Source of the DNA: Myroides indicus
GTDB taxonomy: Bacteria; Bacteroidota; Bacteroidia; Flavobacteriales; Flavobacteriaceae
Length of the DNA stretch: 64,000 bases
Reading direction: 5' to 3'
NCBI RefSeq assembly: GCF_004364575.1
Contig: NZ_SOAG01000007.1
Coordinates: forward strand, 39,098 to 103,097
Positions 9,038 to 18,146 of this stretch are shown here, in pieces. The notes below the pieces were generated by a model that was not told the DNA's origin, did no database searches, and was given only the letters and a program-made list of their open reading frames with translations. The position numbers and the translations under genes are program-made. Position 1 is the stretch's first letter; the number at the start of each line of letters is the position of its first letter.

Positions 9038-9077
9038 GTAAAAATCACACGTGGTTTGTGCGATACCACGTGCGATT
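9038..9077 (-). terminator. Intrinsic terminator of the leftward lipoprotein gene
   Basis: A stem of 13 bp with one mismatch (9043-9055 against 9065-9077) and a 9-base loop is followed, reading leftward, by TTTTT. It lies about 140 bases past the stop of the lipoprotein gene at 9218. Confidence 0.7.
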
Positions 9078-9217
9078 AAAAAACAAACCAAACAAACATA
9101 AATAATATAAAAACTCTTTTTCTAGATGGAATACATATATAAAAAGATTGTTTATAATTTATACTATATAAAACTTATTGAAACTATAATCAAATTTGAT
9201 TACGTATTTTACTATCA

Positions 9218-9826
9218 CTATTCTTGACAAATTTTGATGAGAGCTGCATTAAACACTGCCTGAGCCGGACTATTTTGATAACCTTTCACAATCCCTACAA
9301 TATTTCTTTTGTCCCAAGTTGGATCATGATATCCCAATTCTACCCTCACTCTGTCTAAAATAAAAAACAACGTGTTTTTTTCTAAATCAGTCAAAAATGT
9401 ATCGTGATCTATGTCAGAGCGCAACATAAGAAAGCTATAATCTTTACTTAAAATTATATTTAAATATGAATTCATCTTTTCAGAAATATCCAACTGATTA
9501 TATTCCCACTCTGCATTAGTTAAAAATATTCCTGCTTCTTCTGCAGTAATTTTTGTGTAATTAGATAAATTAAGCATTAGGAAAGTATTATTTTGTAAAG
9601 CGATACTATTTAACAAATTAATCTTGTGCTGCAAAGTTACAGTCCCTATTGGAATTTGATTTTCATATTCTAAGATTATCTGTTCACATATATTATTCAA
9701 TGTAACTGAATTTAAAATGGTATTTTGTAGATTTGCTGTATCAGAATAGCTTTCTGAAAGCTGATTGTCCTGACTGCAGCCAATCACCAAAGAAATAATA
9801 GCAAATAAAAAAATGTATTTTTTCAT
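9218..9826 (-). CDS. Hypothetical lipoprotein
   Basis: I do not recognise a family. The 202-residue protein starts MKKYIFLFAIISLVIGC with a clear lipobox (Cys17) followed by Ser-Gln-Asp-Asn. The mature part is rich in Asn, Leu and Ile and mostly helical in character; no catalytic motif is visible. The gene is single, with its own terminator downstream and the TPR-AraC regulator gene divergent at 10018. The 191-base divergent spacer probably holds both promoters. Confidence 0.75.
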   Translation of the reverse strand: MKKYIFLFAIISLVIGCSQDNQLSESYSDTANLQNTILNSVTLNNICEQIILEYENQIPIGTVTLQHKINLLNSIALQNNTFLMLNLSNYTKITAEEAGIFLTNAEWEYNQLDISEKMNSYLNIILSKDYSFLMLRSDIDHDTFLTDLEKNTLFFILDRVRVELGYHDPTWDKRNIVGIVKGYQNSPAQAVFNAALIKICQE

Positions 9827-10017
9827 AACGTTAGTACGAGTTTGATTTAGTAACTAATCTGTTTTCCGAAATTATACATCTTTTTTCAATTGTAAAAAAC
9901 ATATAAGTACGAATTGGTAAATACGTTGCTTGTTTAAATACAACCACCTGATTTACAGAGTATATTTTTTTAAAAATAAAATATAAAACACAAATTCTCC
10001 CTCTTTAAAAGATAAAA

Positions 10018-11748
10018 ATGAAAGCGAAATTGGGTCTTATTTTACTTTTTTTAGCTTGCTTTTATATAAAAGCGCAGAAGATAACTCCTAAAGATAATAT
10101 TGATGATTCTCTAGAAGCTTACTTAAATGTACTTCAAAACACCTCATCTCAGGACAGTTTATATCAAAAAACAGTTGATCATTATTTACAAAAAGCAAAA
10201 AAAGAGGATAACTATGAACATCTCTTTCAGGCTTATATCTATAAAGCTATTATAGAAAAAAACGTAGCAAAAATGCATTTGTACGCAGATAGTTTATTTA
10301 TTCTAAACAAGCAATATCCTAATATTGCTAATAAAATTAAAGCTCTTCAAATTAAATCAACCGTTTATTATGTAGAAAAGGATTATCCAAAAATGTTAGA
10401 ATATGAACTAAGCGCATTAAAACTAATTGAGAAAGAAAAATCTCCTTACGAATATTACAAAAGTATCTACAGCATAGGGCAAGTTTACTTTTATATGCAG
10501 CAGTATGCAGATGCTAAAGATAATTTTAAAGATGCCCGAAATTATTTTTCGGCTTTTAAAGATTATAATAATCAAAGAGGTTATTTTAACTCTATTCGGT
10601 ATGAAGCCTTGTGTGAATACTACCTCCAAAATTACCAGAATAGCTATAAATTAATACAAAAAGCACTTAATGAAGTGACTATCTTAAAGCACTATGCAAA
10701 TTTTGAGAGGGGATATCTGGAACTGGTTTTAGGCATGAATCTTTATCAGCAAAAACAATATAATAAAAGTCTTGAACAACTAAAAGCAGCTCTTCCCACC
10801 ATTCAGAAAAACGAAGATTATGCGAACGAAAGTGTTATTTATTATTATACGGGACTTAACTATACTGCTGTAAATAATATTTCTGAATCGATAGAGTATT
10901 TTAAAAAAGTAGATCTTTTATTTCAACAACGCGATTATATTAATTTTGAAGTACTGCCTGCTTATAATTATTTAGTTGAATATTTTAAAGATGTAAATAA
11001 TACAGAACAACAGTTGTATTATACCAACCGACAGCTTTTAGCAAGTGTTCATCTGCAAAAATCTTATAAATCGTTAAGCAGTACTCTACATAAGAAATTG
11101 GATATAGAAGGATTACAAGCAGAAAAAGAGCGGTTGGAAAATAACTTAAAGCAAAAAAATAATAGACTGTTTGTCATTTTATGCATAGCTATTCCTGGCT
11201 TTCTTATCTCCTTGTATTTTTGGATATATAACAATAAGAAAAAAAAAGAGTATCACAAACAATATAAGGCATCGGAACAACAAAGGGAAATCGATCGACA
11301 AACGAGAATCAATCTTAAGACAGTTGAAGATGACAACAAAAAGAAAACTATACCGACAAAAGTCACTAAATCCCGTTCAGTTATAGTTAACAAAGATATT
11401 GAACAAATGATTTTAAATGAGCTTCAAAAATTTGAAGAACAACATCTCTATCTTGAAAGCAATCTGGATATTTTAAAACTGGCTAAAAGATGGAATACAA
11501 ATCGTACTTATCTTTCTAATTGCATCAATAAACACAAGGGAAAAACTTTTTTAGATTATATAAATTCTCTTCGGATCAATTATTTTATGGAAATGATTGA
11601 GAAGAACAAGCATTGGAAATCATACAAAATAAAAGCAATTGCAGAAGAATTAGGTTTTAGTGGAGGTCGAAATTTTTCTGATGTATTTATCAAACAAATG
11701 GGATTTCCACCTTCTTATTATATACAGCAAAAAGAAAAAGAAAAATAG
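10018..11748 (+). CDS. Membrane-anchored TPR / AraC-type DNA-binding regulator
   Basis: The 576-residue protein combines a signal peptide (LGLILLFLACFYIKAQ), a helical TPR-like region at about residues 30-370, one membrane segment near residues 382-402 (RLFVILCIAIPGFLISLYFW), a charged linker and a C-terminal AraC-type helix-turn-helix pair (LAKRWNTNRTYLSNCIN and IKAIAEELGFSGGRNFSDVFIKQMGFPPSYY). This layout is common in Flavobacteriia and suggests a periplasmic sensor that regulates transcription from the membrane. The ligand and targets are unknown. It lies just upstream of the B12 uptake locus, but that locus has its own riboswitch, so a link is only a possibility. Confidence 0.85.
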   Translation: MKAKLGLILLFLACFYIKAQKITPKDNIDDSLEAYLNVLQNTSSQDSLYQKTVDHYLQKAKKEDNYEHLFQAYIYKAIIEKNVAKMHLYADSLFILNKQYPNIANKIKALQIKSTVYYVEKDYPKMLEYELSALKLIEKEKSPYEYYKSIYSIGQVYFYMQQYADAKDNFKDARNYFSAFKDYNNQRGYFNSIRYEALCEYYLQNYQNSYKLIQKALNEVTILKHYANFERGYLELVLGMNLYQQKQYNKSLEQLKAALPTIQKNEDYANESVIYYYTGLNYTAVNNISESIEYFKKVDLLFQQRDYINFEVLPAYNYLVEYFKDVNNTEQQLYYTNRQLLASVHLQKSYKSLSSTLHKKLDIEGLQAEKERLENNLKQKNNRLFVILCIAIPGFLISLYFWIYNNKKKKEYHKQYKASEQQREIDRQTRINLKTVEDDNKKKTIPTKVTKSRSVIVNKDIEQMILNELQKFEEQHLYLESNLDILKLAKRWNTNRTYLSNCINKHKGKTFLDYINSLRINYFMEMIEKNKHWKSYKIKAIAEELGFSGGRNFSDVFIKQMGFPPSYYIQQKEKEK

Positions 11749-11851
11749 TTTTTTCACACGATTTAAACTGTTTACAAAGTATTGCAGAACAACCAATCAA
11801 AAACTGCTTTTATACTTTTTTTATTTATCTTTGCCTGTAAAATATCAGCAC

Positions 11852-12011
11852 ATAAATCGGTTAATAATAATTTATTAAAAAGGGAATCAGGTGTAAATCC
11901 TGAACAGACCCGCTGCTGTAAGCTCTAAGTAAAAGCAACAAACCTTGCTGTCCACTGTTAATACGGGAAGGACGTTTGTTGTTGAGTAAGTCAGAATACC
12001 TGCCGATTTAT
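11852..12011 (+). promoter_or_regulatory. Cobalamin (B12) riboswitch
   Basis: The conserved cobalamin-aptamer pieces are present in order: GGGAA with AGGTGTAAATCCTG from 11882, ACAGACCCGCTGCTGTAAGC, the variant gTCCACTG near 11951, GGGAAGG, and the B12 box AAGTCAGAATACCTGCC at 11988-12004. The closing P1 helix can be seen as ataaatcgg (11852-11860) with ccgatttat (12003-12011). A TATCTTTG at 11826-11833 is a plausible -7 promoter element. The riboswitch lies 124 bases before the ATG of the BtuB-like receptor. In this class adenosyl- or other cobalamins lower expression of the downstream gene. Confidence 0.93.
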
Positions 12012-12135
12012 AACAGTTTGATGCTTTCGGGTATAAGGCAAAAGACGCGCAAAACCATTCGGTTGCAGACAAAGGTCATTCGCGTTTGTATTTTACACTC
12101 TATCAAGCATCCAAGCTTGTGCGCTAACAAACGTC

Positions 12136-14202
12136 ATGAATAACTTTTATCCTTTTTATCTACTTTTTTTATTTCTCTTTTTAGGGACTCAGTTACGGGC
12201 ACAAGCAATCAACGACACCATTGCCTTAGAAGAAATCGTTATAGCTAAAGAAGCTTTTAAAGATTTAATTCCGGTACAAACCCTAAGCGGTACTGAACTA
12301 GAAAGATTAAACAGTTACAGTGTCGCAGATGCACTGCGTTATTTTGCAGGAGTTAAAATCAAAGATTACGGAGGAATGGGCGGACTTAAAACCGTAGATG
12401 TCCGCAATATGGGAACACACCACGTGGGAGTATTCTATAATGGAATACAAGTAGGCAACGCACAAAACGGAGTTGTTGATTTAGGCAAATTTTCATTAGA
12501 TAATGTGGAAGAAGTAAAATTGTACAATGGTCAGCGAAGTACCATCCTCCAATCAGCCAAAGAATTTGCTTCAGCTTCAACTGTCTACATTCAAACTAAA
12601 AAACCTGTCTTTAAACACGGACAAGACTACAACTTCTCTGCCAAATATAAATCAAGCTCCATACAACTTTCCAACCCTTCTGTAAAAGCAGACTATAAAG
12701 TAACCGATAAAGTAAGCAGCAGCATTAGCGCAGAGTACATCCACTCTAACGGAAAATATAAATTCCGTCAGACCCGGCACAATCTCGATGGCTCAATAGC
12801 ATATGATACCATCGGCTATAGACAAAACAGCGATATTGAAGCTTACCGAATAGAAAACAACTGGTATGGTAAAGATGAAAAAAACAGTTGGCAGGCAAAT
12901 CTATATTATTATCAATCTAACAGAGGATTGCCCGGAGCTGTCATCAAAAAAAGTGATATTACTCTAGAAACAGAAAATATAAACGAGCGACAACAGGATA
13001 AAAATGTAATGCTGCAAACAGAGTGGACAAGATTTGCTTCTGACCATTATCAGTTTTTGCTCAAAGGCAAATTTGCCTATGATCTAACTCATTATCTGTC
13101 TCGAAAAACCGTAATATTTGAAGGCGAAGAAGTAACTTATAATCCTCAATTTGACAATACTTTTTATCAACAAGACTGGTATATTTCTGCTGCCCACCTA
13201 TATAAAATCAATCCGGTTTGGGCATTTTCGCTTTCTACTGACTTGCAATACAACAAACTCAATGCTTCTCGCAAAGGACAGGGAACGCCATTTACTTATC
13301 CTGAAAGATATACTTTTCTTACCGCTGCTGCCGTTTCTGCTAATTGGGGAAAAATAAAAGCTCAGGGTAATGTTTTGGGTACTTTTACACATGAAAAAGT
13401 AAGAAATAACTATAAAGCTCTGGACAAATCTGTGTTTGCTCCCGCTACTTTTTTAAGTTTTAAGCCGTGGAACAATCAAGATTTTATTATGCATGCTTTT
13501 TACAAACACATTTTCCGCTTACCCACTTTTAATGATTTATACTACACCCAACTGGGAACAGCTAATTTAAAGCCAGAAGTATCCCGACAAATAAATTTTG
13601 GTTTTAATTACAGCAAGAATCTTACAAACAAACACTTTACAGGTTTCCATCTTTGCATGGAGACATATTACGCTAATATTACAGATAAAATTATAGCTTC
13701 GCCTACATCCAGCATGATGCGCTGGATGATGTCTAATCTTGGAAAAGTGGAGAATTACGGTATCGAAACTACTCTAGGAACCTCTCTTAGTCTGCTCTCT
13801 GATGTTATTTTAAATACTGATATTACTTACGAATATACCGTAGCAAAAGACCTAAGCCAGACTCCACAAGGCAACCCCTCGTATTACGGCGACCAGATTC
13901 CGTATGCTCCTTGGCATTCAGGATCTGCTATTGTTAATGTAAATTATAAAACCTGGAATCTGAATTACAGCTTTATTTATGTAGGAAAACGCTATAACGG
14001 CAATAAAAACAATATTAAACGCAACGAAATTCAGCCTTGGTACACACATGATGTATCGCTGCAAAAAGAATTTGTTTGGAATGGACACCTGATTAAAGTA
14101 TCTGCAGAAGCCAACAATCTTGCGAACCAGTATTATGAAGTCGTCACCAACTTTCCAATGCCCGGAAGAAACTTTCGTTTTACTATAAGTTTTGAATTAT
14201 GA
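12136..14202 (+). CDS. btuB: TonB-dependent cobalamin receptor (BtuB-like)
   Basis: The 688-residue outer-membrane receptor has a signal peptide ending near LRAQA, a TonB-box-like region (IALEEIVI), a plug domain at about residues 40-150 (SVADALRYFAGVKIKDYGGMGGLKTVDVRNMG and VFYNGIQVGNAQNGVVDLG) and a long beta-barrel ending in an amphipathic strand. The assignment to B12 comes from the cobalamin riboswitch just upstream and the propeller lipoprotein gene overlapping its stop by 4 bases (ATGA). It lacks the N-terminal carboxypeptidase-like domain of SusC-type receptors. No BtuFCD importer is encoded nearby. Confidence 0.9.
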   Translation: MNNFYPFYLLFLFLFLGTQLRAQAINDTIALEEIVIAKEAFKDLIPVQTLSGTELERLNSYSVADALRYFAGVKIKDYGGMGGLKTVDVRNMGTHHVGVFYNGIQVGNAQNGVVDLGKFSLDNVEEVKLYNGQRSTILQSAKEFASASTVYIQTKKPVFKHGQDYNFSAKYKSSSIQLSNPSVKADYKVTDKVSSSISAEYIHSNGKYKFRQTRHNLDGSIAYDTIGYRQNSDIEAYRIENNWYGKDEKNSWQANLYYYQSNRGLPGAVIKKSDITLETENINERQQDKNVMLQTEWTRFASDHYQFLLKGKFAYDLTHYLSRKTVIFEGEEVTYNPQFDNTFYQQDWYISAAHLYKINPVWAFSLSTDLQYNKLNASRKGQGTPFTYPERYTFLTAAAVSANWGKIKAQGNVLGTFTHEKVRNNYKALDKSVFAPATFLSFKPWNNQDFIMHAFYKHIFRLPTFNDLYYTQLGTANLKPEVSRQINFGFNYSKNLTNKHFTGFHLCMETYYANITDKIIASPTSSMMRWMMSNLGKVENYGIETTLGTSLSLLSDVILNTDITYEYTVAKDLSQTPQGNPSYYGDQIPYAPWHSGSAIVNVNYKTWNLNYSFIYVGKRYNGNKNNIKRNEIQPWYTHDVSLQKEFVWNGHLIKVSAEANNLANQYYEVVTNFPMPGRNFRFTISFEL

Positions 14203-15344
14203 AATTAAGAAACCTAATATTACTATTTACTTCATTAATACTATTGTCTTCATGCAGAAAAGACGAAGTAATTTACACATCAGGAAACAATCAGGTTACC
14301 CCACCTGTCGATGGCAAAGAATATATTGGATTTTATTTGCTCAATGAAGGAAATATGGGAATGAATAGCGCTACAATTGATTATTTCAATTATGAAGACG
14401 GAACATATACAACAGATGTATTTTCAGAAAGAAACCCCCAGATTACAAAAGAACTCGGCGATGTTGGTAATGATATCCTCATTTATGGCAATAAAGCTTA
14501 TGCTACAATCAATGTTTCTAACTTTGTAGAAGTTTTTAATGTGTATACTGGCAAGCACATTGCACAAATTCACGTACCAAACTGCCGTTATCTCATTCCC
14601 CATAACGGAAAGGTATATGTGAGTTCTTATTCAGGTCCGGTAGAAATTGATCCAAACGCCGAAAAAGGATTTGTAGCGGAAATCGACACCCTCTCGCTTA
14701 AAATAAATAGAACCGTCACTGTAGGGTATCAACCAGAAGAAATGGCAGTTTACAACAATAAACTTTATGTTGCTAACTCAGGCGGGTATCGCGTACCTAA
14801 TTATGATACCACTGTTTCAGTAATCGATTTAAAATCTTTTACCGAAACTAAAAAAATAGAAGTTGGTATTAATCTTCATAGAATAAAGGTTGCCCGAAAT
14901 GGAGATATTTATGTGAGTTCAAGAGGAGACTATACCCTTGCAGACCCCAACTTATACGTAATTGATCCGATAACAGATACTGTCAAAAGGCAATTAAATC
15001 TCCCCATTTCCAATATGGCGATAGATGACAACAAACTATATTATTATGCTTCATCTTACAAGCACAATACAGGTAAAGATGAAATTTCATATGGTATATT
15101 AAATACGGACAATTACCAGATAATAGCCGATAAAATAATTACAGACGGAACAGATAAAAAAATTTTAATTCCCTACGGAATCGCCATAAATCCTGAAACT
15201 AAAGAAATATTTATTACTGATGCTCAAGATTATGTAGGTTCGGGATACATCTATTGTTTTGCCCCCGACGGAACCTATAAATGGAGTACACTTGCCGGAA
15301 ATATTCCGGCACATTTAGCTTTTGTAAAAAATAAAATAAATTAA
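14199..15344 (+). CDS. Surface lipoprotein with beta-propeller repeats, probable B12-binding BtuG-type protein
   Basis: The 381-residue lipoprotein (LSSCRKDE, Cys19) has a mature N-terminus Cys-Arg-Lys-Asp-Glu, resembling the charged surface-export signals known for Bacteroidota lipoproteins. The rest is a YncE/NHL-like beta-propeller with repeated short modules such as NDILIYGNKAYATINVSN, LYVANSGGY and GDIYVSSRGDY. In gut Bacteroides the BtuG family is a surface propeller that binds cobalamin and docks on BtuB. The same context, overlapping the receptor gene under a B12 riboswitch, supports that role here. The name is withheld because binding cannot be read from sequence. Confidence 0.8.
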   Translation: MKLRNLILLFTSLILLSSCRKDEVIYTSGNNQVTPPVDGKEYIGFYLLNEGNMGMNSATIDYFNYEDGTYTTDVFSERNPQITKELGDVGNDILIYGNKAYATINVSNFVEVFNVYTGKHIAQIHVPNCRYLIPHNGKVYVSSYSGPVEIDPNAEKGFVAEIDTLSLKINRTVTVGYQPEEMAVYNNKLYVANSGGYRVPNYDTTVSVIDLKSFTETKKIEVGINLHRIKVARNGDIYVSSRGDYTLADPNLYVIDPITDTVKRQLNLPISNMAIDDNKLYYYASSYKHNTGKDEISYGILNTDNYQIIADKIITDGTDKKILIPYGIAINPETKEIFITDAQDYVGSGYIYCFAPDGTYKWSTLAGNIPAHLAFVKNKIN

Positions 15345-15349
15345 ACAGC

Positions 15350-16573
15350 ATGAAAAAAAACACTTTTAAATTACTATCCGGTATATTTATTGCATCCCTT
15401 ATAATTACGGGTTGCTCAAATGATGACAGTTCTGCTTCACCTAACGATCCGGATAAGCCTACGGATAACATTATCAGCATCAAAGACAGCTATCAGATAG
15501 ATCGCAGCAAACTTTTGACTATTATTCCTGATTTAAAATCGTTCCACTCTCCGGAAATTTTATGGACAATAACAGGAATAAACGGCAATAACAAAGATTC
15601 TTTAATAAGCAAAGATGAAAAATTGCACTTTATAACTCTTAATGAAGGGAATTATAGCCTAATTATCAATGTTAAAGATGGTAACAATACAGTAGAAAAA
15701 GAATTTTCTATTCGAGTTGATAAAGAAAAAAAGCCCTACAAATATCACATTGCCAAAGTATTTGACTTTTTACCCGCCTACGGTCAATTCACAAATGAAA
15801 TGCCTAAATACGAAGAAGGGGATACAAGTGAAATCATGCGTAAAAAAGCTGAACAAGCAATTGCATCTGAAAACCCTTCGATGATTTCATTAGGCGGATT
15901 TGGCGGCTATGTTACTTTCGGATTTGACCATACAATTGTAAACGTTCCCGGCAAAAGAGACTTCAGAATTTTAGGAAATGCTTTTGCAAATAGTTCTGAA
16001 CCCGGAATTATTATGGTAGCTTTTGACAAAAACGCAAACGGAGTTCCAGATGAAGATGAATGGTACGAAATTGCCGGCAACGAACACAGTAATTCACAAG
16101 TCATCAAAAATTATGAAATCACTTTTTTTAAACCTACAGCAGAACTGGACGCTACAACGGGAAATATAGAGGAATATATCCAATGGAAAGACAATCAGGG
16201 AAATGAAGGCTGGAAACCTAAAAATCAATTCCATTCTCAAAGTTATTATCCGCTGTGGATAACGCAGGAATCCATGACATATAGAGGAACATTATTACCC
16301 AATAACGCAATTGAATCAAACGGTATCTGGCAATTAAAAGAATTTGAATGGGGATATGCAGATAACTATCCAAACACTCACGACGAATCAGCAATTGACA
16401 TTGCCTGGGCTGTGGATCAAAACGGCAATAAAGTATTTTTACCCGGTATTGATTTTATCAAAGTTTATACCGGATTAAATCAAGAAGCCGGGTGGCTGGG
16501 AGAAACCTCCACAGAAGTTTCCGGTGCAATAGATCTCCATATCAAACAAGAAACAATTCCGACAAGAAAATAA
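15350..16573 (+). CDS. Surface lipoprotein with a PKD-like N-terminal domain, B12 locus
   Basis: The 407-residue protein has a lipobox IITGCSNDDSS (Cys22) followed by an acidic export-type tail. It has a PKD/Ig-like module at about residues 40-125 and a large C-terminal domain with GGFGGYVTFGFDHTIVN, FRILGNAFANSSEPGII and DEDEWYEIAGNE. Proteins of this kind are annotated as cell-surface proteins and tend to be found in cobalamin-riboswitch loci of Bacteroidota. Its function is not established to my knowledge; capture of cobalamin or of a carrier-bound form is a reasonable inference. It starts 5 bases after the propeller gene. Confidence 0.75.
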   Translation: MKKNTFKLLSGIFIASLIITGCSNDDSSASPNDPDKPTDNIISIKDSYQIDRSKLLTIIPDLKSFHSPEILWTITGINGNNKDSLISKDEKLHFITLNEGNYSLIINVKDGNNTVEKEFSIRVDKEKKPYKYHIAKVFDFLPAYGQFTNEMPKYEEGDTSEIMRKKAEQAIASENPSMISLGGFGGYVTFGFDHTIVNVPGKRDFRILGNAFANSSEPGIIMVAFDKNANGVPDEDEWYEIAGNEHSNSQVIKNYEITFFKPTAELDATTGNIEEYIQWKDNQGNEGWKPKNQFHSQSYYPLWITQESMTYRGTLLPNNAIESNGIWQLKEFEWGYADNYPNTHDESAIDIAWAVDQNGNKVFLPGIDFIKVYTGLNQEAGWLGETSTEVSGAIDLHIKQETIPTRK

Positions 16574-16600
16574 GTATACTAATTTTTAACCTAAATAATA

Positions 16601-17692
16601 ATGAAAACAAATTTTCTAAAACACTTTGCAGTATTATTTTTGTTCATAGGAACCTCTACTGCTTTTCTGACTTCGTGTAGCAGCGATGATGGTAATTCTA
16701 CCATTTATCCGCAACAAAAAGGGGAAATCAACGCTATTTCTGAACAGGATTTTTCTATCAATCCTGAAATAGAAACACCAAACACTCTTTTCTATTGGTT
16801 TGATACAACAGTAAATAGCACCCAGATTTCTACTGAACCAATTTTAAGTCACAAATTTGATGAACCGGGGAAATATGAAGTCACTTTAAAAACATTTGTA
16901 AATGAAATACCTACCAATATATATATTTACAAAGTTAACGTTGTAGATAACGATTATGTAAAATTAAATTTATCTGATTTTGATTTGACAAATGGTATTG
17001 AAACTACCGGAGGAAAAGTTTGGTCAGATACATATACTGAAGATGCTGTTTTGCAATCAAGCATTTTTAAATTTAGTCATCTTGCCGTTCCGGACTGGTA
17101 TTTTTGGACTGGTTTTACAGTTTCTAATGCGGCAGACAACGAAAATCATCTTGAAACTACAGGAGATTGGGTAGCCAACCAATGGGGAACTATGCCAAAA
17201 GGAGGTTTTGACAGTGTTGGAAGTCCATTTTTAGTAGCTTTTGCAGACCACAAGCCTGCAGACGGAATTTTGACCCCTAACCAGCCTATTGACATCACTG
17301 AGTTTAGCTGTTCAATAGAACTAGCAGATAACGAAAACACATATGAAGCAATTAGTACAAAAGTTGCAATCAGTCCATGGGCATACTATGGAATATTAAA
17401 TGGAGATTCATTTGCCAGAAAATTTGAAAAAGGAGACTACTTTGCCCTTCACGTTTATGGTGTGGACAAAGATATGAAGTTAACTTCCGAAGCTCCAGTA
17501 ACTCATTATTTCGTTGATTTTAGAGACGGAATAACTCCTATCTCTACTAATTGGAATGAAGTCGATTTATCTTCCCTTGGAGAAGTTAAATATCTTTTAT
17601 TCTTTTTAGAAACAACAGATGTTGGCGAATGGGGAGCAAATACTGCGCTATATTTTACAATGGATAAACTTATTGTAAAAAAGACACATTAA
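16601..17692 (+). CDS. DUF4465-type surface lipoprotein, B12 locus (possible BtuH-like cobalamin binder)
   Basis: The 363-residue lipoprotein (FLTSCSSDDGN, Cys26) has a short PKD-like part at about residues 50-110 and then a DUF4465-type domain: NGIETTGGKVWSDTYTEDAVLQSSIFKFSH, YFWTGFTVSNAADN, ATKVAISPWAYYGILNGD-like strands and YFVDFRDG. From memory, surface proteins of this group in Bacteroides B12 loci have been described as cobalamin-binding (BtuH), but I cannot verify that this one is an ortholog. It is the last gene of the B12 operon, followed by a terminator. Confidence 0.78.
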   Translation: MKTNFLKHFAVLFLFIGTSTAFLTSCSSDDGNSTIYPQQKGEINAISEQDFSINPEIETPNTLFYWFDTTVNSTQISTEPILSHKFDEPGKYEVTLKTFVNEIPTNIYIYKVNVVDNDYVKLNLSDFDLTNGIETTGGKVWSDTYTEDAVLQSSIFKFSHLAVPDWYFWTGFTVSNAADNENHLETTGDWVANQWGTMPKGGFDSVGSPFLVAFADHKPADGILTPNQPIDITEFSCSIELADNENTYEAISTKVAISPWAYYGILNGDSFARKFEKGDYFALHVYGVDKDMKLTSEAPVTHYFVDFRDGITPISTNWNEVDLSSLGEVKYLLFFLETTDVGEWGANTALYFTMDKLIVKKTH

Positions 17693-17715
17693 TTTTCTAA
17701 AATTATACTTTTTTA

Positions 17716-17752
17716 AAAGAAGCAGTCCTTGTTTTCGAGAGACTGCTTTTTT
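17716..17752 (+). terminator. Terminator of the B12 uptake operon
   Basis: Stem aagcagtc (17720-17727) with gactgctt (17741-17748), loop of 13 bases, then a T run. It lies 28 bases after the DUF4465 stop. Confidence 0.75.
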
Positions 17753-17765
17753 AATTTAATTTAAT

Positions 17766-17796
17766 AAAAAAAGCTCTCCTGATTAGGAAAGCTTTT
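17766..17796. terminator. Second hairpin, possible bidirectional terminator
   Basis: aaaaagct..cct (17766-17780) faces agg.aagctttt (17785-17796), a stem flanked by A and T runs. It could stop transcription from either side, between the B12 operon and the leftward tRNA genes. Confidence 0.45.
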
Positions 17797-17871
17797 CATT
17801 GGTCTAACTACTAAACCTCAGTGCTTGCGCACTTAACAACACAACTAAACTTTAATCCCTATGTAGAGGGC

Positions 17872-17900
17872 AAAAAAAACCTCTCATATACGTTGAGAGG
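17872..17900 (-). terminator. Terminator of the tRNA-Asp pair
   Basis: Stem cctctca (17880-17886) with tgagagg (17894-17900). Read leftward it is followed by eight T residues, 13 bases after the 3' end of the distal tRNA-Asp. Confidence 0.75.
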
Positions 17901-17912
17901 CTTTCTCTTTAC

Positions 17913-17989
17913 TGGCGGTCTGGACGGGACTCGAACCCGCGACCCCATGCGTGACAGGCATGTATTCTAACCAACTGAACTACCAAACC
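17913..17989 (-). tRNA. tRNA-Asp (GTC), CCA encoded
   Basis: A cloverleaf is clear: acceptor GGTTTGG with CCAGACC, D arm with AGTTGGTT, anticodon arm CATGC-CTGTCAC-GCATG giving anticodon GTC, T arm GCGGG-TTCGAGT-CCCGT. The gene encodes the 3' CCA. The 74-nt body is the same as that of the copy at 18073. Confidence 0.95.
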
Positions 17990-18072
17990 AGTATCTAACC
18001 AAAAAAATCATTACTCCTGACAAAGTGATACTCAAATAATATTTGAGTTCAACTCTCTTGCGAAAGTTTTTG

Positions 18073-18146
18073 CGGTCTGGACGGGACTCGAACCCGCGAC
18101 CCCATGCGTGACAGGCATGTATTCTAACCAACTGAACTACCAAACC
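18073..18146 (-). tRNA. tRNA-Asp (GTC), CCA not encoded
   Basis: Its 74-nt body reads the same as the tRNA-Asp at 17913 but the discriminator G is followed by CAA instead of CCA, so the end must be added by the CCA-adding enzyme. It is the promoter-proximal copy of a tandem pair separated by 83 bases. Confidence 0.95.

Noticed and set aside
11887..12072. Leftward 61-codon frame over the riboswitch
   Set aside because: It is the antisense of the cobalamin aptamer; the RNA element explains the conservation.
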